Shown one piece after another: positions 26,719 to 36,600 of a stretch of DNA of 56,484 bases. The notes under the pieces were generated by a model that worked only from the letters and a program-made list of their open reading frames with translations, was not told the origin of the DNA and ran no database searches. The position numbers were made by a program, and so were the translations under genes. Origin of the DNA: UBA5614 sp034678545 (GTDB lineage: Bacteria > Cloacimonadota > Cloacimonadia > Cloacimonadales > Cloacimonadaceae); contig JAXDBS010000101.1 in assembly GCA_034678545.1 (NCBI GenBank), positions 1 through 56,484 of the forward strand. Direction: 5' to 3'. How positions within the stretch are numbered: the first letter of the stretch is position 1; every line of letters begins with the position of its first letter.

Positions 26719-28139
26719 CGTGTTTTGAGTACTTTCATACCGTAGTTTTTCATCTTTTTATACAGGGTGGTTCGCTCCACCCCAATCTGGCTGGCGGTTT
26801 TGCTGATGTTCCCGTCATTCTTCTCCAGTTGATAGGAAATATAGTCGTATTCAAAACTGGCGACGCTATCCTTGATATTATTTATGTGCATGTACTTGTT
26901 GGGGCTGGCAGTTTTAACCGGCGGGTTTTGCTCTATTTTTTTCCTCATATATCGGCCCAGAATGTTGGCATCAACTGCTATTTCTTCGATCAGTATGGCT
27001 TTGCAAAAGTTCTTGATCTCCCTTACATTGCCTGGCCACTGGTAGGACATGAGTTCTTCACGGCAGGATTCAACCGCGGTAAAGTCTATTTTATGATTAT
27101 GTTGCATGTATCTGGTAAGAAAATACCTGAGCAGCAGCAAGATGTCCTCGCCGCGCTCCCTCAAGGGGGGAAGCTCAATGATATTGCTTTCTATCCTGAA
27201 AAAGAGATCCCTGCGAATCACATCCGGCCGGGATAGTTTATCCAGGCCGGCATTGGAAGCAAAGATGAGTTTGGTATTAACTTTTTTCGCTTCGCCTCCA
27301 ACAACTTGGATTTCCTTATTTTCTATTGCTCTGAGAAGTTTGGATTGTGAGCCGAGAGACAGATTGGTGATCTCATCGAGGAACAGTACTCCCTCATTGC
27401 ATCTTTCGAACATGCCTGTTTTGGTCCTGTCTGCATCTGTGAAAGAACCTTTGACATGGCCGAACAGCTCGGATTCGATAAGTGTCTCTGACAAAGCGCT
27501 GCAGTTTACAATTTCAAAGCTGTTGGTGAAGCGGTCGGAATTCGTAAAATAGAAATAAGCGGCAACTTCCTTGCCAGTCCCGGTTTCGCCAATTATGAAC
27601 AGGTCCGAATCCGCTTTTGCCTGTTTGATTAGCTTTTGGCGAATCAGATTAATGCATTGTGATTCGCCTATGAAGGGGTGATTGATCAGCAGGTTCTTTT
27701 TCAGGATGGCTGTGTCCAACTGAACTGCGAGGTTCTCTGTTTCGAGTTTCTTGTCAAGATAGGAATTTACTACCAGGGCAGTTAACTGGTTTAAGTCATA
27801 GTAATGCCCCTTGTCATAGGCATAATAGTCTCCCAGTTTATACACTTCGTGGATCATTGGCAGCTTGCCGGTTTTGGAGAAGGTTATCAACCTGTACGTT
27901 CCCCGGTAATCATTCATCATTGACTGCACCACTTCAAATCCGCTCAAGGGGCTGTTCTTCAGCACCATGTCAAGCAGCATGACATCAGGCTCAGCATGGT
28001 TGAGAGCGGCAAGGAACTGATCGCTGTTCCGGGTGACTCTCACCTTGCAATTATTGGATGATAATGCTTCGGTGATCTTTCTGATAAAATCGTTGTCGCT
28101 TTCGAGAAGAAGGACGTTTATCAGCCTTCCCTGACTCAT
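26715..28139 (-). CDS. AAA+ response regulator (NtrC-like) with altered GAFTGA loop
   Basis: 474 residues. Receiver domain (acidic pair E13/D15, phospho-acceptor D57, K110), AAA+ ATPase (P-loop GETGTGKE 184-191, Walker B LFLDE 252-256, arginine region RRDLFFR) and a Fis-type helix-turn-helix at the end (NISKTASQIGVERTTLYKKM). The sigma-54 contact loop reads GSFTDA (231-236) instead of GAFTGA, which may mean altered or no sigma-54 dependence. The ATG at 28139 shares one base with the GH57 stop (TGATG) and has AAAGGA seven bases upstream; the longer frame upstream is rejected. No histidine kinase gene is adjacent. Confidence 0.9.
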   Translation of the reverse strand: MSQGRLINVLLLESDNDFIRKITEALSSNNCKVRVTRNSDQFLAALNHAEPDVMLLDMVLKNSPLSGFEVVQSMMNDYRGTYRLITFSKTGKLPMIHEVYKLGDYYAYDKGHYYDLNQLTALVVNSYLDKKLETENLAVQLDTAILKKNLLINHPFIGESQCINLIRQKLIKQAKADSDLFIIGETGTGKEVAAYFYFTNSDRFTNSFEIVNCSALSETLIESELFGHVKGSFTDADRTKTGMFERCNEGVLFLDEITNLSLGSQSKLLRAIENKEIQVVGGEAKKVNTKLIFASNAGLDKLSRPDVIRRDLFFRIESNIIELPPLRERGEDILLLLRYFLTRYMQHNHKIDFTAVESCREELMSYQWPGNVREIKNFCKAILIEEIAVDANILGRYMRKKIEQNPPVKTASPNKYMHINNIKDSVASFEYDYISYQLEKNDGNISKTASQIGVERTTLYKKMKNYGMKVLKTR

Positions 28140-29335
28140 CAGAGAATCCTTTCCTCTATGTCTGCCAAAGCGTTTACGAAATAGATATAAGCCTGGTCGG
28201 GGGAATCGTAGGGTGAGAAATACTTGTGCACGTCTCCGTCCTGGAAATACTTCGTGCACATGTAATAGAAATGGTCTGAAGTGGTCAACAGCCTGATCTG
28301 CCTGAGAAGATCCTCGTCACCCTTGGTTTTCACCCTGTTAATCAATTCATACAGGGTTTCTATGGCGTTCTTCTGCATGTCATTTTCCAGCCAGGCGCTG
28401 AGATCCCTCTGCTCATCCGCCCATGATACAGGTTGGGCAAAGCTGAGTGACTCCTGTTGGTAATTGGCGAGATCTGCCGCTTCGCGGGGTGTGACAAAGC
28501 CCAGATGAGCTCTTTTGAACACTTCTTCCGGGAGGTGCTGCATAAAATCGAAAATGCCAGTATCAGCCCATTGATGCTCACCAAAAGTTTCATAATCCAT
28601 GAACAGGTTTAGGAAAAGATTGCGGTTTTCCTTTTCAGCCAATGTCAGATGGTCAATCCAGTTGACAAATTTGGGGACCGTAAGGGGAAACTCCGGCCAG
28701 TCGCGGTTGGAAAACCGGAATGCGATATCATCGGACAGCTTGTAGTATTTGAGCAGCAGGTTCATGGTCTTTGAGTAGTTCTTGTAGGCGTAGAGGGGTG
28801 ATCTCCAATCCAGAACCCGGTCCACCCCTTCCGTGATTATCGTCTTGAATCCTTCGATCTCATAGATAATGTCAGACAAGCTGTCCTGGTATATCAGCTC
28901 CGTATTCCTGAAAGTAACCGTCTGGTAGCCAAATACAGACTGCATGAGTTCGCGGTGCATCTGGACCTGATCGAGGAATTCATTTGTGTCATACAAACAG
29001 CTTAGAGAGTGGAAATAAGTTTCACCCAGCAATTCCACATACCCTGTTTGAACCAGATCAATGAATGAATCCAGCACCTCAGGTGCGTATAGCCTGAATT
29101 GCTCAATGGCGGTTCCTGTTATGGAGTATGCTATCCGAAATCTGCCCTGGTATTTGTTCAGGAGGTCAAGCAGCAGTTTGTTGGTGGGCAAATATGACTT
29201 CTGTGCCACTTTCTGCATGACTGACTTATTCAGGGCACTGTCAAACAAATCCCTGCCGGAACCGATGTCCATAACATTGAAATGAGACAGCCTGTAAGGC
29301 TGGTGCACTTGGAAATAAAACACTATGTTCAGCAT
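28139..29335 (-). CDS. GH57 family glycoside hydrolase (alpha-glucan active)
   Basis: 398 residues. GH57 region 1 is clear (FYFQVHQPYR, residues 7-14) and region 4 reads LFMDYETFGEH (D247 likely acid/base; E249). FRNTELIYQDSLSD (E146) sits where the nucleophile region is expected, although it departs from the usual motif. GH57 enzymes are alpha-amylases, branching enzymes or glucanotransferases; this resembles the alpha-amylase branch that accompanies glycogen genes. The start at 29335 follows a GGGGGT site; an in-frame earlier start overlaps the glycosyltransferase and is rejected. Confidence 0.85.
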   Translation of the reverse strand: MLNIVFYFQVHQPYRLSHFNVMDIGSGRDLFDSALNKSVMQKVAQKSYLPTNKLLLDLLNKYQGRFRIAYSITGTAIEQFRLYAPEVLDSFIDLVQTGYVELLGETYFHSLSCLYDTNEFLDQVQMHRELMQSVFGYQTVTFRNTELIYQDSLSDIIYEIEGFKTIITEGVDRVLDWRSPLYAYKNYSKTMNLLLKYYKLSDDIAFRFSNRDWPEFPLTVPKFVNWIDHLTLAEKENRNLFLNLFMDYETFGEHQWADTGIFDFMQHLPEEVFKRAHLGFVTPREAADLANYQQESLSFAQPVSWADEQRDLSAWLENDMQKNAIETLYELINRVKTKGDEDLLRQIRLLTTSDHFYYMCTKYFQDGDVHKYFSPYDSPDQAYIYFVNALADIEERIL

Positions 29336-29345
29336 CTGACCCCCG

Positions 29346-30689
29346 TTAATTTGAAGATTTGGCAAGATATTCCGCTAGAGTGTTGGTATAGACGGAGCGG
29401 ATTTTACGGGCAGCTTCATCCCAGAGTATGTTGTTCACTTCCTTTTGACTTTCACGGCCCATATCCCGGCAGATTTCCGGATTCTCGATCAGGTAACTGA
29501 TTGTCGCCGCCATTCTGTCAATATCCCAGAAATCAATCTTGAACGCGTGGTTGACCACTTCCGCGACTCCGGATTGTTTGGATATGATGGAAGTTACTCC
29601 GTATGCCATGGCTTCCAGGGGAGCTATACCAAAAGGTTCCGACACTGAAGGCATCACATAAATATCAGAAGCTTTGAGTATGTGTTCAACCTGATTGCGG
29701 TTTAGAAATCCTGTGAACAGGAATTTATTCTTTAACCTCATGGCAGCTGATTTGCGGAGCAGCTTTCTTGCCATGTCACCGGTTCCTGCTACTATGAAAC
29801 GGGCTTCGGGATGTGTGTGTAATACCTTTTCTGCCACTTCAAGAAAATAATCCGGACCTTTCTGCAGTGTGATCCTGCCCAAGAAGAGAACAGTGGGACC
29901 CCGAAAAATGCGCTTTTTTCTGGCATCAAGGCTTTGCTCAACAGAAAAGGCATTGTGCACGATTTTTATGCGGCCGGAGTCGATCCTGTAACGAGACATG
30001 ATCATCTGGGCGGTATATTGCGAGACAGCGATCACCCGGTCAGCGTATGTCATGCCGGCATACTCAATTTTGTGGATGCGGTGGTCTCCCGGCCCTCCCG
30101 CCCTGTCGAATTCAGTGGCATGTATGTGCACAACAAGAGGTTTCTGACTAAGTTTCCGGGCCAACATTCCAGCCGGATAACACAACCAATCATGAGCGTG
30201 AATAAGGTCATATTTCAGCGAGCTTGCAATTTTCTGAGCCCTGACCGTGTATTCCTGGACTTTTCTTATCAAATCCTCATCCCCGCTGAGATTGGCGATA
30301 ACCTCCTCCAAAAGGTTCTCCTGCTTGTATGATGCAATGGTATCCTGATACTCAGCTTGATTGAATATGGTGAAATATCCGGACAGCTCATGAAGCTGGA
30401 TATAGCTTTCAGGATGCATGGAGATGCCGATGTATTCGAGGCGTTCCTTAATGGTGGTAAAGCTTAAGGATTCATATTCAAGTTGTTTGCGCGGCTCCAG
30501 ATATACTGCCGGCATGATGTCGGCATCTTCAACTTTATCCAGGGGGAAATACACAAAATCTTTGGTCGGCAGGACGAGATCGACTTTTATGCCCAGTTTA
30601 AGCAGTGCTTGGACCATCCCATAACAGGCCATACCAAGGCCTCCGGATATGAACGGCGGAAATTCCCAGGTAAACATCAAAACTTTCAT
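29346..30689 (-). CDS. GT4-type glycosyltransferase (glycogen/starch synthase-like)
   Basis: 447 residues, GT-B fold. The N-terminal start MKVLMFTWEFPPFISGGLG is that of glycogen-synthase-like enzymes, DLIHAHDWL follows near 165, and the C-terminal domain has VLFLGRITLQKGPD and the donor-binding EPFGIAPLEAMAYG. The combination with a debranching enzyme and GH57 argues for alpha-glucan (glycogen) synthesis or elongation. It overlaps the debranching enzyme gene as ATGA. Confidence 0.88.
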   Translation of the reverse strand: MKVLMFTWEFPPFISGGLGMACYGMVQALLKLGIKVDLVLPTKDFVYFPLDKVEDADIMPAVYLEPRKQLEYESLSFTTIKERLEYIGISMHPESYIQLHELSGYFTIFNQAEYQDTIASYKQENLLEEVIANLSGDEDLIRKVQEYTVRAQKIASSLKYDLIHAHDWLCYPAGMLARKLSQKPLVVHIHATEFDRAGGPGDHRIHKIEYAGMTYADRVIAVSQYTAQMIMSRYRIDSGRIKIVHNAFSVEQSLDARKKRIFRGPTVLFLGRITLQKGPDYFLEVAEKVLHTHPEARFIVAGTGDMARKLLRKSAAMRLKNKFLFTGFLNRNQVEHILKASDIYVMPSVSEPFGIAPLEAMAYGVTSIISKQSGVAEVVNHAFKIDFWDIDRMAATISYLIENPEICRDMGRESQKEVNNILWDEAARKIRSVYTNTLAEYLAKSSN

Positions 30690-32725
30690 GGCTGTTTAAC
30701 CTCGAGAGATTCAATATAGGTCTCAACATTGTATAATGCAGCCATGCTCCAAGCCATGGCTGGAGCCCCTTTGGGAAAGTGAGGTGCATCCCCATCCCAT
30801 AATTCAGCCAGAGTGGCGATATGTCCTTTCATGAATCCATTCCTGAAACTGCCGACGAAGTTCGAAAGGTCTTCAGCGATCTCCTTATCTGGCTTTATGC
30901 CTTCATAAGCTTTCAGATACGCACCGCAGAAGGGTCCCAGCAGCCAAGCCCAGACACTTCCGTTGTGAGCGGATAGGTCGCGCTCGCACTGAAGTCCGTA
31001 ATACTTTTTGCGGAATCTTGCTTCCGCCGGATCTAAAGAACGGATCCCGTAATATGTATATAATACATTGAAACTCTTTTCAAAAAGAAGTTGTGCCTGT
31101 TCACGGGAAAGCAGCTGCCAAGGTAGGGAAGTGGCCAATAAGGCGTTGGGCCTGAATTCTTTGCTCGGCTCGTCGCCCTTGATGATATCAGCCAGATAAT
31201 CACCCAGCCAGAATTTTTGAAACGACTCTTTGATCAATGGCTTAAGAGCTACGATATCATGATTGAGCTTGATCTTTTTTTTCGACTTCTTGTTGTTGCT
31301 TTCGACCATGGACTCATAAGAACATATCGCATTGTACCAGAGCGCATTTATCTCAACAGGTGCTCCGTCTCTCGGGGTGACCGGTTTTCCATCCAGGCAG
31401 ATGTCCATCCAGGTGGCATGAGCAAATTCGGGGTGCAGCTCAAGGAGCCCGTCTTTCCGCAAGTGGAAAGGATAGGTTTGATTGGTGGCTATCGTGGCCA
31501 GGATCCTGTCGGCCAATCTGGCTGATTCTGACCAGAACTTAACGGTCTTCTTTCTCTTCCCCAGTTTGTATAGTAGTATGATATACCATAAGGTGGCGTC
31601 TATGGAATCATAATTAAGCTCACGGCCGGATTCGGGCAGCATATTTGGTATTAAGCCGTCCTTTATGTGCAGGCTGTATTTTTTCAAGATACGCTCTGCC
31701 CAGGGGAGATAATCCTTGGAATGGAGCAACGCGTTGAGGACGACCATGGTATCCCTCCCCCATGCCCCATACCAGGGATAACCAGCCACAATGTCATCGT
31801 TGGCAACAAAGTCCTGCAGGGCAAATTCCAGGATTTGCAAATACTCCGCCCGATCAAACAGCTGGCTGTCTTCATAATCTATGGTGCCCAACAATGAATC
31901 ATCAATATCGGGCTCAGACGGGTAATCATGGGGAAGAGGCAAATGTTGATATCTGGATAATACCGATTCCATGAATGCAGGCGTTGGGTCGAGTTTCTCA
32001 TCTGAAAAAACCAAGTAACGCTCTTCTCCTACTCCTAATTCCAGATTGATCTCAAAAAGCGTGATCTGATCTCCTATGCCGGGGTATCCTTTCATCACTT
32101 CCCAGGGGTAATATACATTGTAATAAGTATATCTGTTGGCTGTCACCTGCCCCAACGGGCAATACCCATGGACTTCTATCCGGTTTCTGCAGCGGCGGGC
32201 TGAGAACTTAATATGATTTTCCTCTCCGGAAATCTCGGTTTCGAACTCTTCCTGATCCAGGCTTCCCGGCTCATTGATCTCGTGATGATTGATCATGGTA
32301 TATTTGGGGTGAACCTGAAGGTGAATTTTGTGATGGCCCAAATTCGTGTACCTGATCACAATCGTGTTGGAGTCTTGATCCATGAACAGCTCTTTGCGTA
32401 TAAGGATGTCATTCTGGTGGGGAAGCGCGGAATACAAAAATATCGGGTAGGGGCGCAGCCAAGGTTTTACCAGGTAAAGGAAGCCCTCTGGGAATACGCA
32501 GTTACTGTAGTTATTGCTGTCAAGATTGAAGGTCTCACCCCGCCACTCGACTTTTTCTTCCATGCCTGCGACAAGGTGATTGCGTTGAAAATTTTCATCA
32601 CTGGCGATCAAGAGGCCATGATACTTGCGCTGATTGATCAGATTGCCTGTCCCCAGCGCATATCCTCCCTTTCGGTTGGTCAGGATCCACTCGTGATGGT
32701 GCGTCTCCATGAAATAATTATTCAT
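30686..32725 (-). CDS. Glycogen debranching enzyme (GDE, GH133/amylo-alpha-1,6-glucosidase)
   Basis: 679 residues, normal for archaeal/bacterial-type GDE. N-terminal beta domain (EWILTNRKGGYALGTGNLIN...RKYHGLL) and C-terminal (alpha/alpha)6 barrel with GYPWYGAWGRDTMVVL and LSAHNGSVWAWLLGPF, both characteristic. It removes alpha-1,6 branches from a storage glucan. First gene of a six-gene operon (GDE-GT4-GH57-regulator-YbbR-tsaD) with overlapping or near-overlapping junctions throughout. GAGG lies five bases before the ATG at 32725; a promoter lies just upstream. Confidence 0.93.
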   Translation of the reverse strand: MNNYFMETHHHEWILTNRKGGYALGTGNLINQRKYHGLLIASDENFQRNHLVAGMEEKVEWRGETFNLDSNNYSNCVFPEGFLYLVKPWLRPYPIFLYSALPHQNDILIRKELFMDQDSNTIVIRYTNLGHHKIHLQVHPKYTMINHHEINEPGSLDQEEFETEISGEENHIKFSARRCRNRIEVHGYCPLGQVTANRYTYYNVYYPWEVMKGYPGIGDQITLFEINLELGVGEERYLVFSDEKLDPTPAFMESVLSRYQHLPLPHDYPSEPDIDDSLLGTIDYEDSQLFDRAEYLQILEFALQDFVANDDIVAGYPWYGAWGRDTMVVLNALLHSKDYLPWAERILKKYSLHIKDGLIPNMLPESGRELNYDSIDATLWYIILLYKLGKRKKTVKFWSESARLADRILATIATNQTYPFHLRKDGLLELHPEFAHATWMDICLDGKPVTPRDGAPVEINALWYNAICSYESMVESNNKKSKKKIKLNHDIVALKPLIKESFQKFWLGDYLADIIKGDEPSKEFRPNALLATSLPWQLLSREQAQLLFEKSFNVLYTYYGIRSLDPAEARFRKKYYGLQCERDLSAHNGSVWAWLLGPFCGAYLKAYEGIKPDKEIAEDLSNFVGSFRNGFMKGHIATLAELWDGDAPHFPKGAPAMAWSMAALYNVETYIESLEVKQP

Positions 32726-32750
32726 CTAAACCTCATTGTATACATAATCA

Positions 32751-32805
32751 ATACTATATGAGCATTGATCTGATGTCAAGAATTTAAGGCAGGTAATATT
32801 GTCAA
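32751..32805 (-). promoter_or_regulatory. Tandem promoters of the glucan operon
   Basis: Two minus-strand TTGACA hexamers (32805-32800 and 32779-32774). The nearer has TAGTAT 17 bases downstream (32756-32751), 26 bases before the GDE start. The farther one has no good -10. Confidence 0.55.
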
Positions 32806-32881
32806 CTCATAGCAGCGGTTGCATATTTGAAAGCATGCAAGGATCAGGCTGCCGCGAGCACGTGTGAAAATATTGAACAGG

Positions 32882-33655
32882 TCACCTCTTGATTATATTC
32901 CATATTACCCTTATCATCAAAAATATCAAGGCAAGCACAAAGATAGAGCGTATGAGTTTGTTACCGACCTGAACCACTAAACGTGATCCGATCAGGTTGC
33001 CTAGAATGCCGCAAACAGCAGCGGGTATCGCCAGTTTGTAGAATATGCTGTGAGAAAAAGCAAAAGTGACAACTGCAGCCAGGTTCGACGCCAGGTTGAC
33101 GACTTTGGTGTTTCCGTTTGCAGTGATATAATCGTATTTGAGTGAGATTGTAAAAATCAAAATCAGGAAAGTGCCTGTCCCGGGCCCGAAGAATCCATCA
33201 TAGAAACCTATGGACAAACCAGCCAGCATAGCAAGCGCCCATTTCCTGCGCCTTGGGATTTCGGATGAAGCGTTATGCATTCCCGATTTTGGCGATAAGA
33301 TAATAAAAATGGCGATTATCGGTATCAGGCAGATAAGAATGTAATTTAGGAAATCCGGCTTGATGGAAAGAACTGTCCTCGTTCCCAGCCAGCTTCCCGT
33401 CAGAGCTGCAGCCGCAGATACCAAAGCTGTCGGGACATCAATCATTTTTCTGTGAAAGTAACGTGAAGCTGCAAATAGCGTGCCCCAACTGGAGGAGAAC
33501 TTGTTGGTTCCAAGCGCCAAGTGAGGTGGAAGGCCGGCAAAAAGGTAAGCCGGCAACGAGATCAATCCACCTCCTCCGGCTATTGAGTCCATCAATCCAG
33601 CCAGGAAGATCATGCTCATGACGAAAGCATATTCAAACCATGGAAGTTCGATCAT
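32882..33655 (-). CDS. TauE/SafE (TSUP) family permease
   Basis: 257 residues with about eight membrane segments in two repeats. The family glycine-rich motifs are GLMDSIAGGGGLISLP (about 21-36) and GFYDGFFGPGTGTFLIL (about 150-166). TSUP proteins export or import sulfite, sulfonates or related anions; the substrate here is unknown. The ATG at 33655 overlaps the outer-membrane-protein stop as ATGA, so it belongs to the umuD unit. Confidence 0.85.
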   Translation of the reverse strand: MIELPWFEYAFVMSMIFLAGLMDSIAGGGGLISLPAYLFAGLPPHLALGTNKFSSSWGTLFAASRYFHRKMIDVPTALVSAAAALTGSWLGTRTVLSIKPDFLNYILICLIPIIAIFIILSPKSGMHNASSEIPRRRKWALAMLAGLSIGFYDGFFGPGTGTFLILIFTISLKYDYITANGNTKVVNLASNLAAVVTFAFSHSIFYKLAIPAAVCGILGNLIGSRLVVQVGNKLIRSIFVLALIFLMIRVIWNIIKR

Positions 33656-36600
33656 AGTTCAGCCCTGAACTCCATTTTCAACTTGTGTAACGAGGCTTCA
33701 TCCGGATAAGAATTGCCAGAGTATTCCAAAAAACCGGAACTGTAGCTGTTTAGCCTGAGTTGGGTCTGAAGTGACCAGGTAAATAAAAATCCATCCCGTT
33801 TGTCTGGCAGAAAGGATAGCAGGTCGGAACCGGATCTCTGATTGTATTGCAGCATGAGATTCACGTTCACCCGATACTTGAGATTGGGGTACCAGGTTAA
33901 AAATGGGTTAAACTTCACATTGGTCAATTGATAACGCTTGTTGCCGATTGAGCTTTCTCCGCCTTCAACTGCGTAAGATAAGACTGATTGGCTGTTGAAT
34001 TTTGAAGAGACATTACGGTAAATGGTCGCGGATAGTTTAGTCTCTTTGATCATCGTGTCATATCTGTTGTCCTGCGCTGTGCTGTGACCGATCGAAGCCC
34101 GTAATTGATATCCATATAATTGTTTCCAATCCATCTCCAATTCCATTTCTTCGCTTCGGATGCGGCTTGCTTCCTGATAACGGTTGTCCAGTGTCTTGTT
34201 GATCTCGTGGCGAAAATTCGCTGCCAGCAACTTCGGTTGGATGTCAAGCCACAAGACATTCTGCATCACCTGTTTGCCATAGAGGGTTGTTTCATTTTGA
34301 AGAAGCGCGTCGGGCCAAAGCAGGTAAGCATGCCAGTCATTTTTCAGGGTTGTGTTTTCAGTGACCAGCAAGTTGGTGTCCAGGTTTACTTTGTTGAAAA
34401 GGCTCTGGGGATTGGATTTTCTGAAGACATGAATATTGAGGTTAAGGCTGGCGTTGATGTCGGAAGACAGCTGGCTGGCGCCGCTGTTTACATAGTAATA
34501 ATCGTAATCTCCGCTTTCAACCAAGACTCCTGTGCTGTCATACTGGCCCAAACCTTCACCAACATAATTCAGTTCCCTGATCTTAGGATAGAATTCAAGC
34601 TGGTTGAGCTGGTATGACGTAACCGCCGAAACGGCGTTGTTCCAAAGCTGGTGCGATGATCTGAAATTTGCCAGGTCAAAGCTGATTTTTTTTGTCAGTG
34701 TGTCAGAATCGCTGGATGCGCGATTCAGGTTTCTATGTGTAAAGTCCAAGCTCAGATTATGGGTGGCACTGGATAAAGTCTGTTTTAGCTGCCATGTGTC
34801 TGACCTTTGCAAGTTCGACCAAGAGTCACCCTGTTTGATGTCGTTTTTATCTCGCGAAAAAGAGACGGTGGATGAATAGGTTTTTTGATCGCTGATATTG
34901 GCCTGCGGTTCCAGCTTACCGTAATGTCTGCCGGCAACCTGGCTATCCCAGGCTCCATCCGCAAAATCGAATTCCTCCCGGTTCACGAAATAATGCATTT
35001 TAAGCATAAGCGCTTTCCAGCGCCAATCCACATCCACCAGGTGATAGTGGAGTATGGAGTTGTCCAGCAGTGAGTCAACAAATGTCTGATTCGACATGAT
35101 CCCATACCAGCGGATGTAAGGGAGGAAATTTCGCTGCCGGATTGTTGATTCAGATTTAATGTATTTCTGTATGAAGTTGCCTTTCACATTCCTGTACCTG
35201 GTTATGATAAGCTGCTCCCAGGAATCAGTCTGGCTTAAGCGCAATCCCAGGGTGATGGAATCCTGAAACAGGGAGTCCGGTTCCGGCAAAGATGAAAATT
35301 CATAGTGTTCATTCTCGGGCGTCAGTGAGCTGAAGGTAAAGGTGTTATTGGTGCGGTGAAGATAAGCCATTGAAAGCTGGGGAGACAGTTTCCAGTCTTG
35401 GGGGTGAAGGTTTGCCCGGGCCGATATGATGCCGCCTGAGTTATCCTTGTCGTTCTTATTCGAAAACGTATTTTCGTCCTGGCTTGAGACCAGACCTTCA
35501 GTCCAGAGGTCAATCACCGGGTTTTCAAAACGTAAAAACATCCCGATGTTTGTTTTATCAATAGGTGCGATCAGCTTTTTGAACGGCATATAACTGCCTT
35601 GGTTCTTCCCGATGTATTTGTATTTGTTGTTGCCGATTGATTCATAGTCACCCAAGCCTGTTCCCACAAAACTGAAATAAACCAGGTAGTTCGCGGTGGT
35701 GTCAGCAGGCTCATAGTCGTAATAAACGTTGTTTTCGCTGTCATATCTCCTGACGTAAATGCCATTGCCTGGTTCAACTTCGTAAACCCCCTGTCCCCAG
35801 GCGGCGCCGTCGCCGGCGTTGCGAAGTGAATCAATGTCTTCCGAAGTCAGATTCCATTGGAGGGGATTATTGCGGTTATCGGTTTGCTTGATCAAATGCT
35901 GCCCGATTTTAAGGCCCGGCCGTAACTGGAAGGAGGATGAATTAAGGTAAAGGTTCTGGCTGTAGTAATCGTCGCTGTATTGAAATTCAGCCATGATCCT
36001 GCTGTTTGAAGTTACCAGGATCTTGAAGGTCAGCGTGCCCTCCGCGTAGTCTATGGTATAATCAGTGCCGCGCTGCTGAATGTTGCCGTTGACTGATATC
36101 TTTTCGCTTCCGGCTATGACCTGGACGGTTTGACCGGTTGTATTGGCCGTAAGGTAATACGGGCCCTGCTTGCCCTCGACTCCCTGGATTACATTGACCT
36201 GGGGCTTCCCGCCATTGATCGCCAGCGCTCCCTGTACCATGAATTTATCGTCATATTTGAGATTGAAGCCTTCAAACTTTGTTTTATATCGCATCAGGTG
36301 CGTATTGCTGAACTCATAATCCTGGTCTCCCAGCATGAGATAGTATTGCTTCCCGTATAGCTTGAGATAGATCTGGTCGAGGCTGCTGATTTCTCGGGAA
36401 TCTCCTTCTGGAGTCAAGGCGGATTGGCTGTCGGAAAGCCTGCCCTCGATTTTCAGGGCGGGGCTTAATTCGCCGCTCAGATTCATATAGAGTGATTGCT
36501 TGAGGTCGTATGACTCAAGATTGGAAAAGGTAAGGGCGAAGGTTTTGGAACCGCTGACCAGAAGTTTGTTGTCACTCAGGTCAATCATGGCTTTGCGGGA

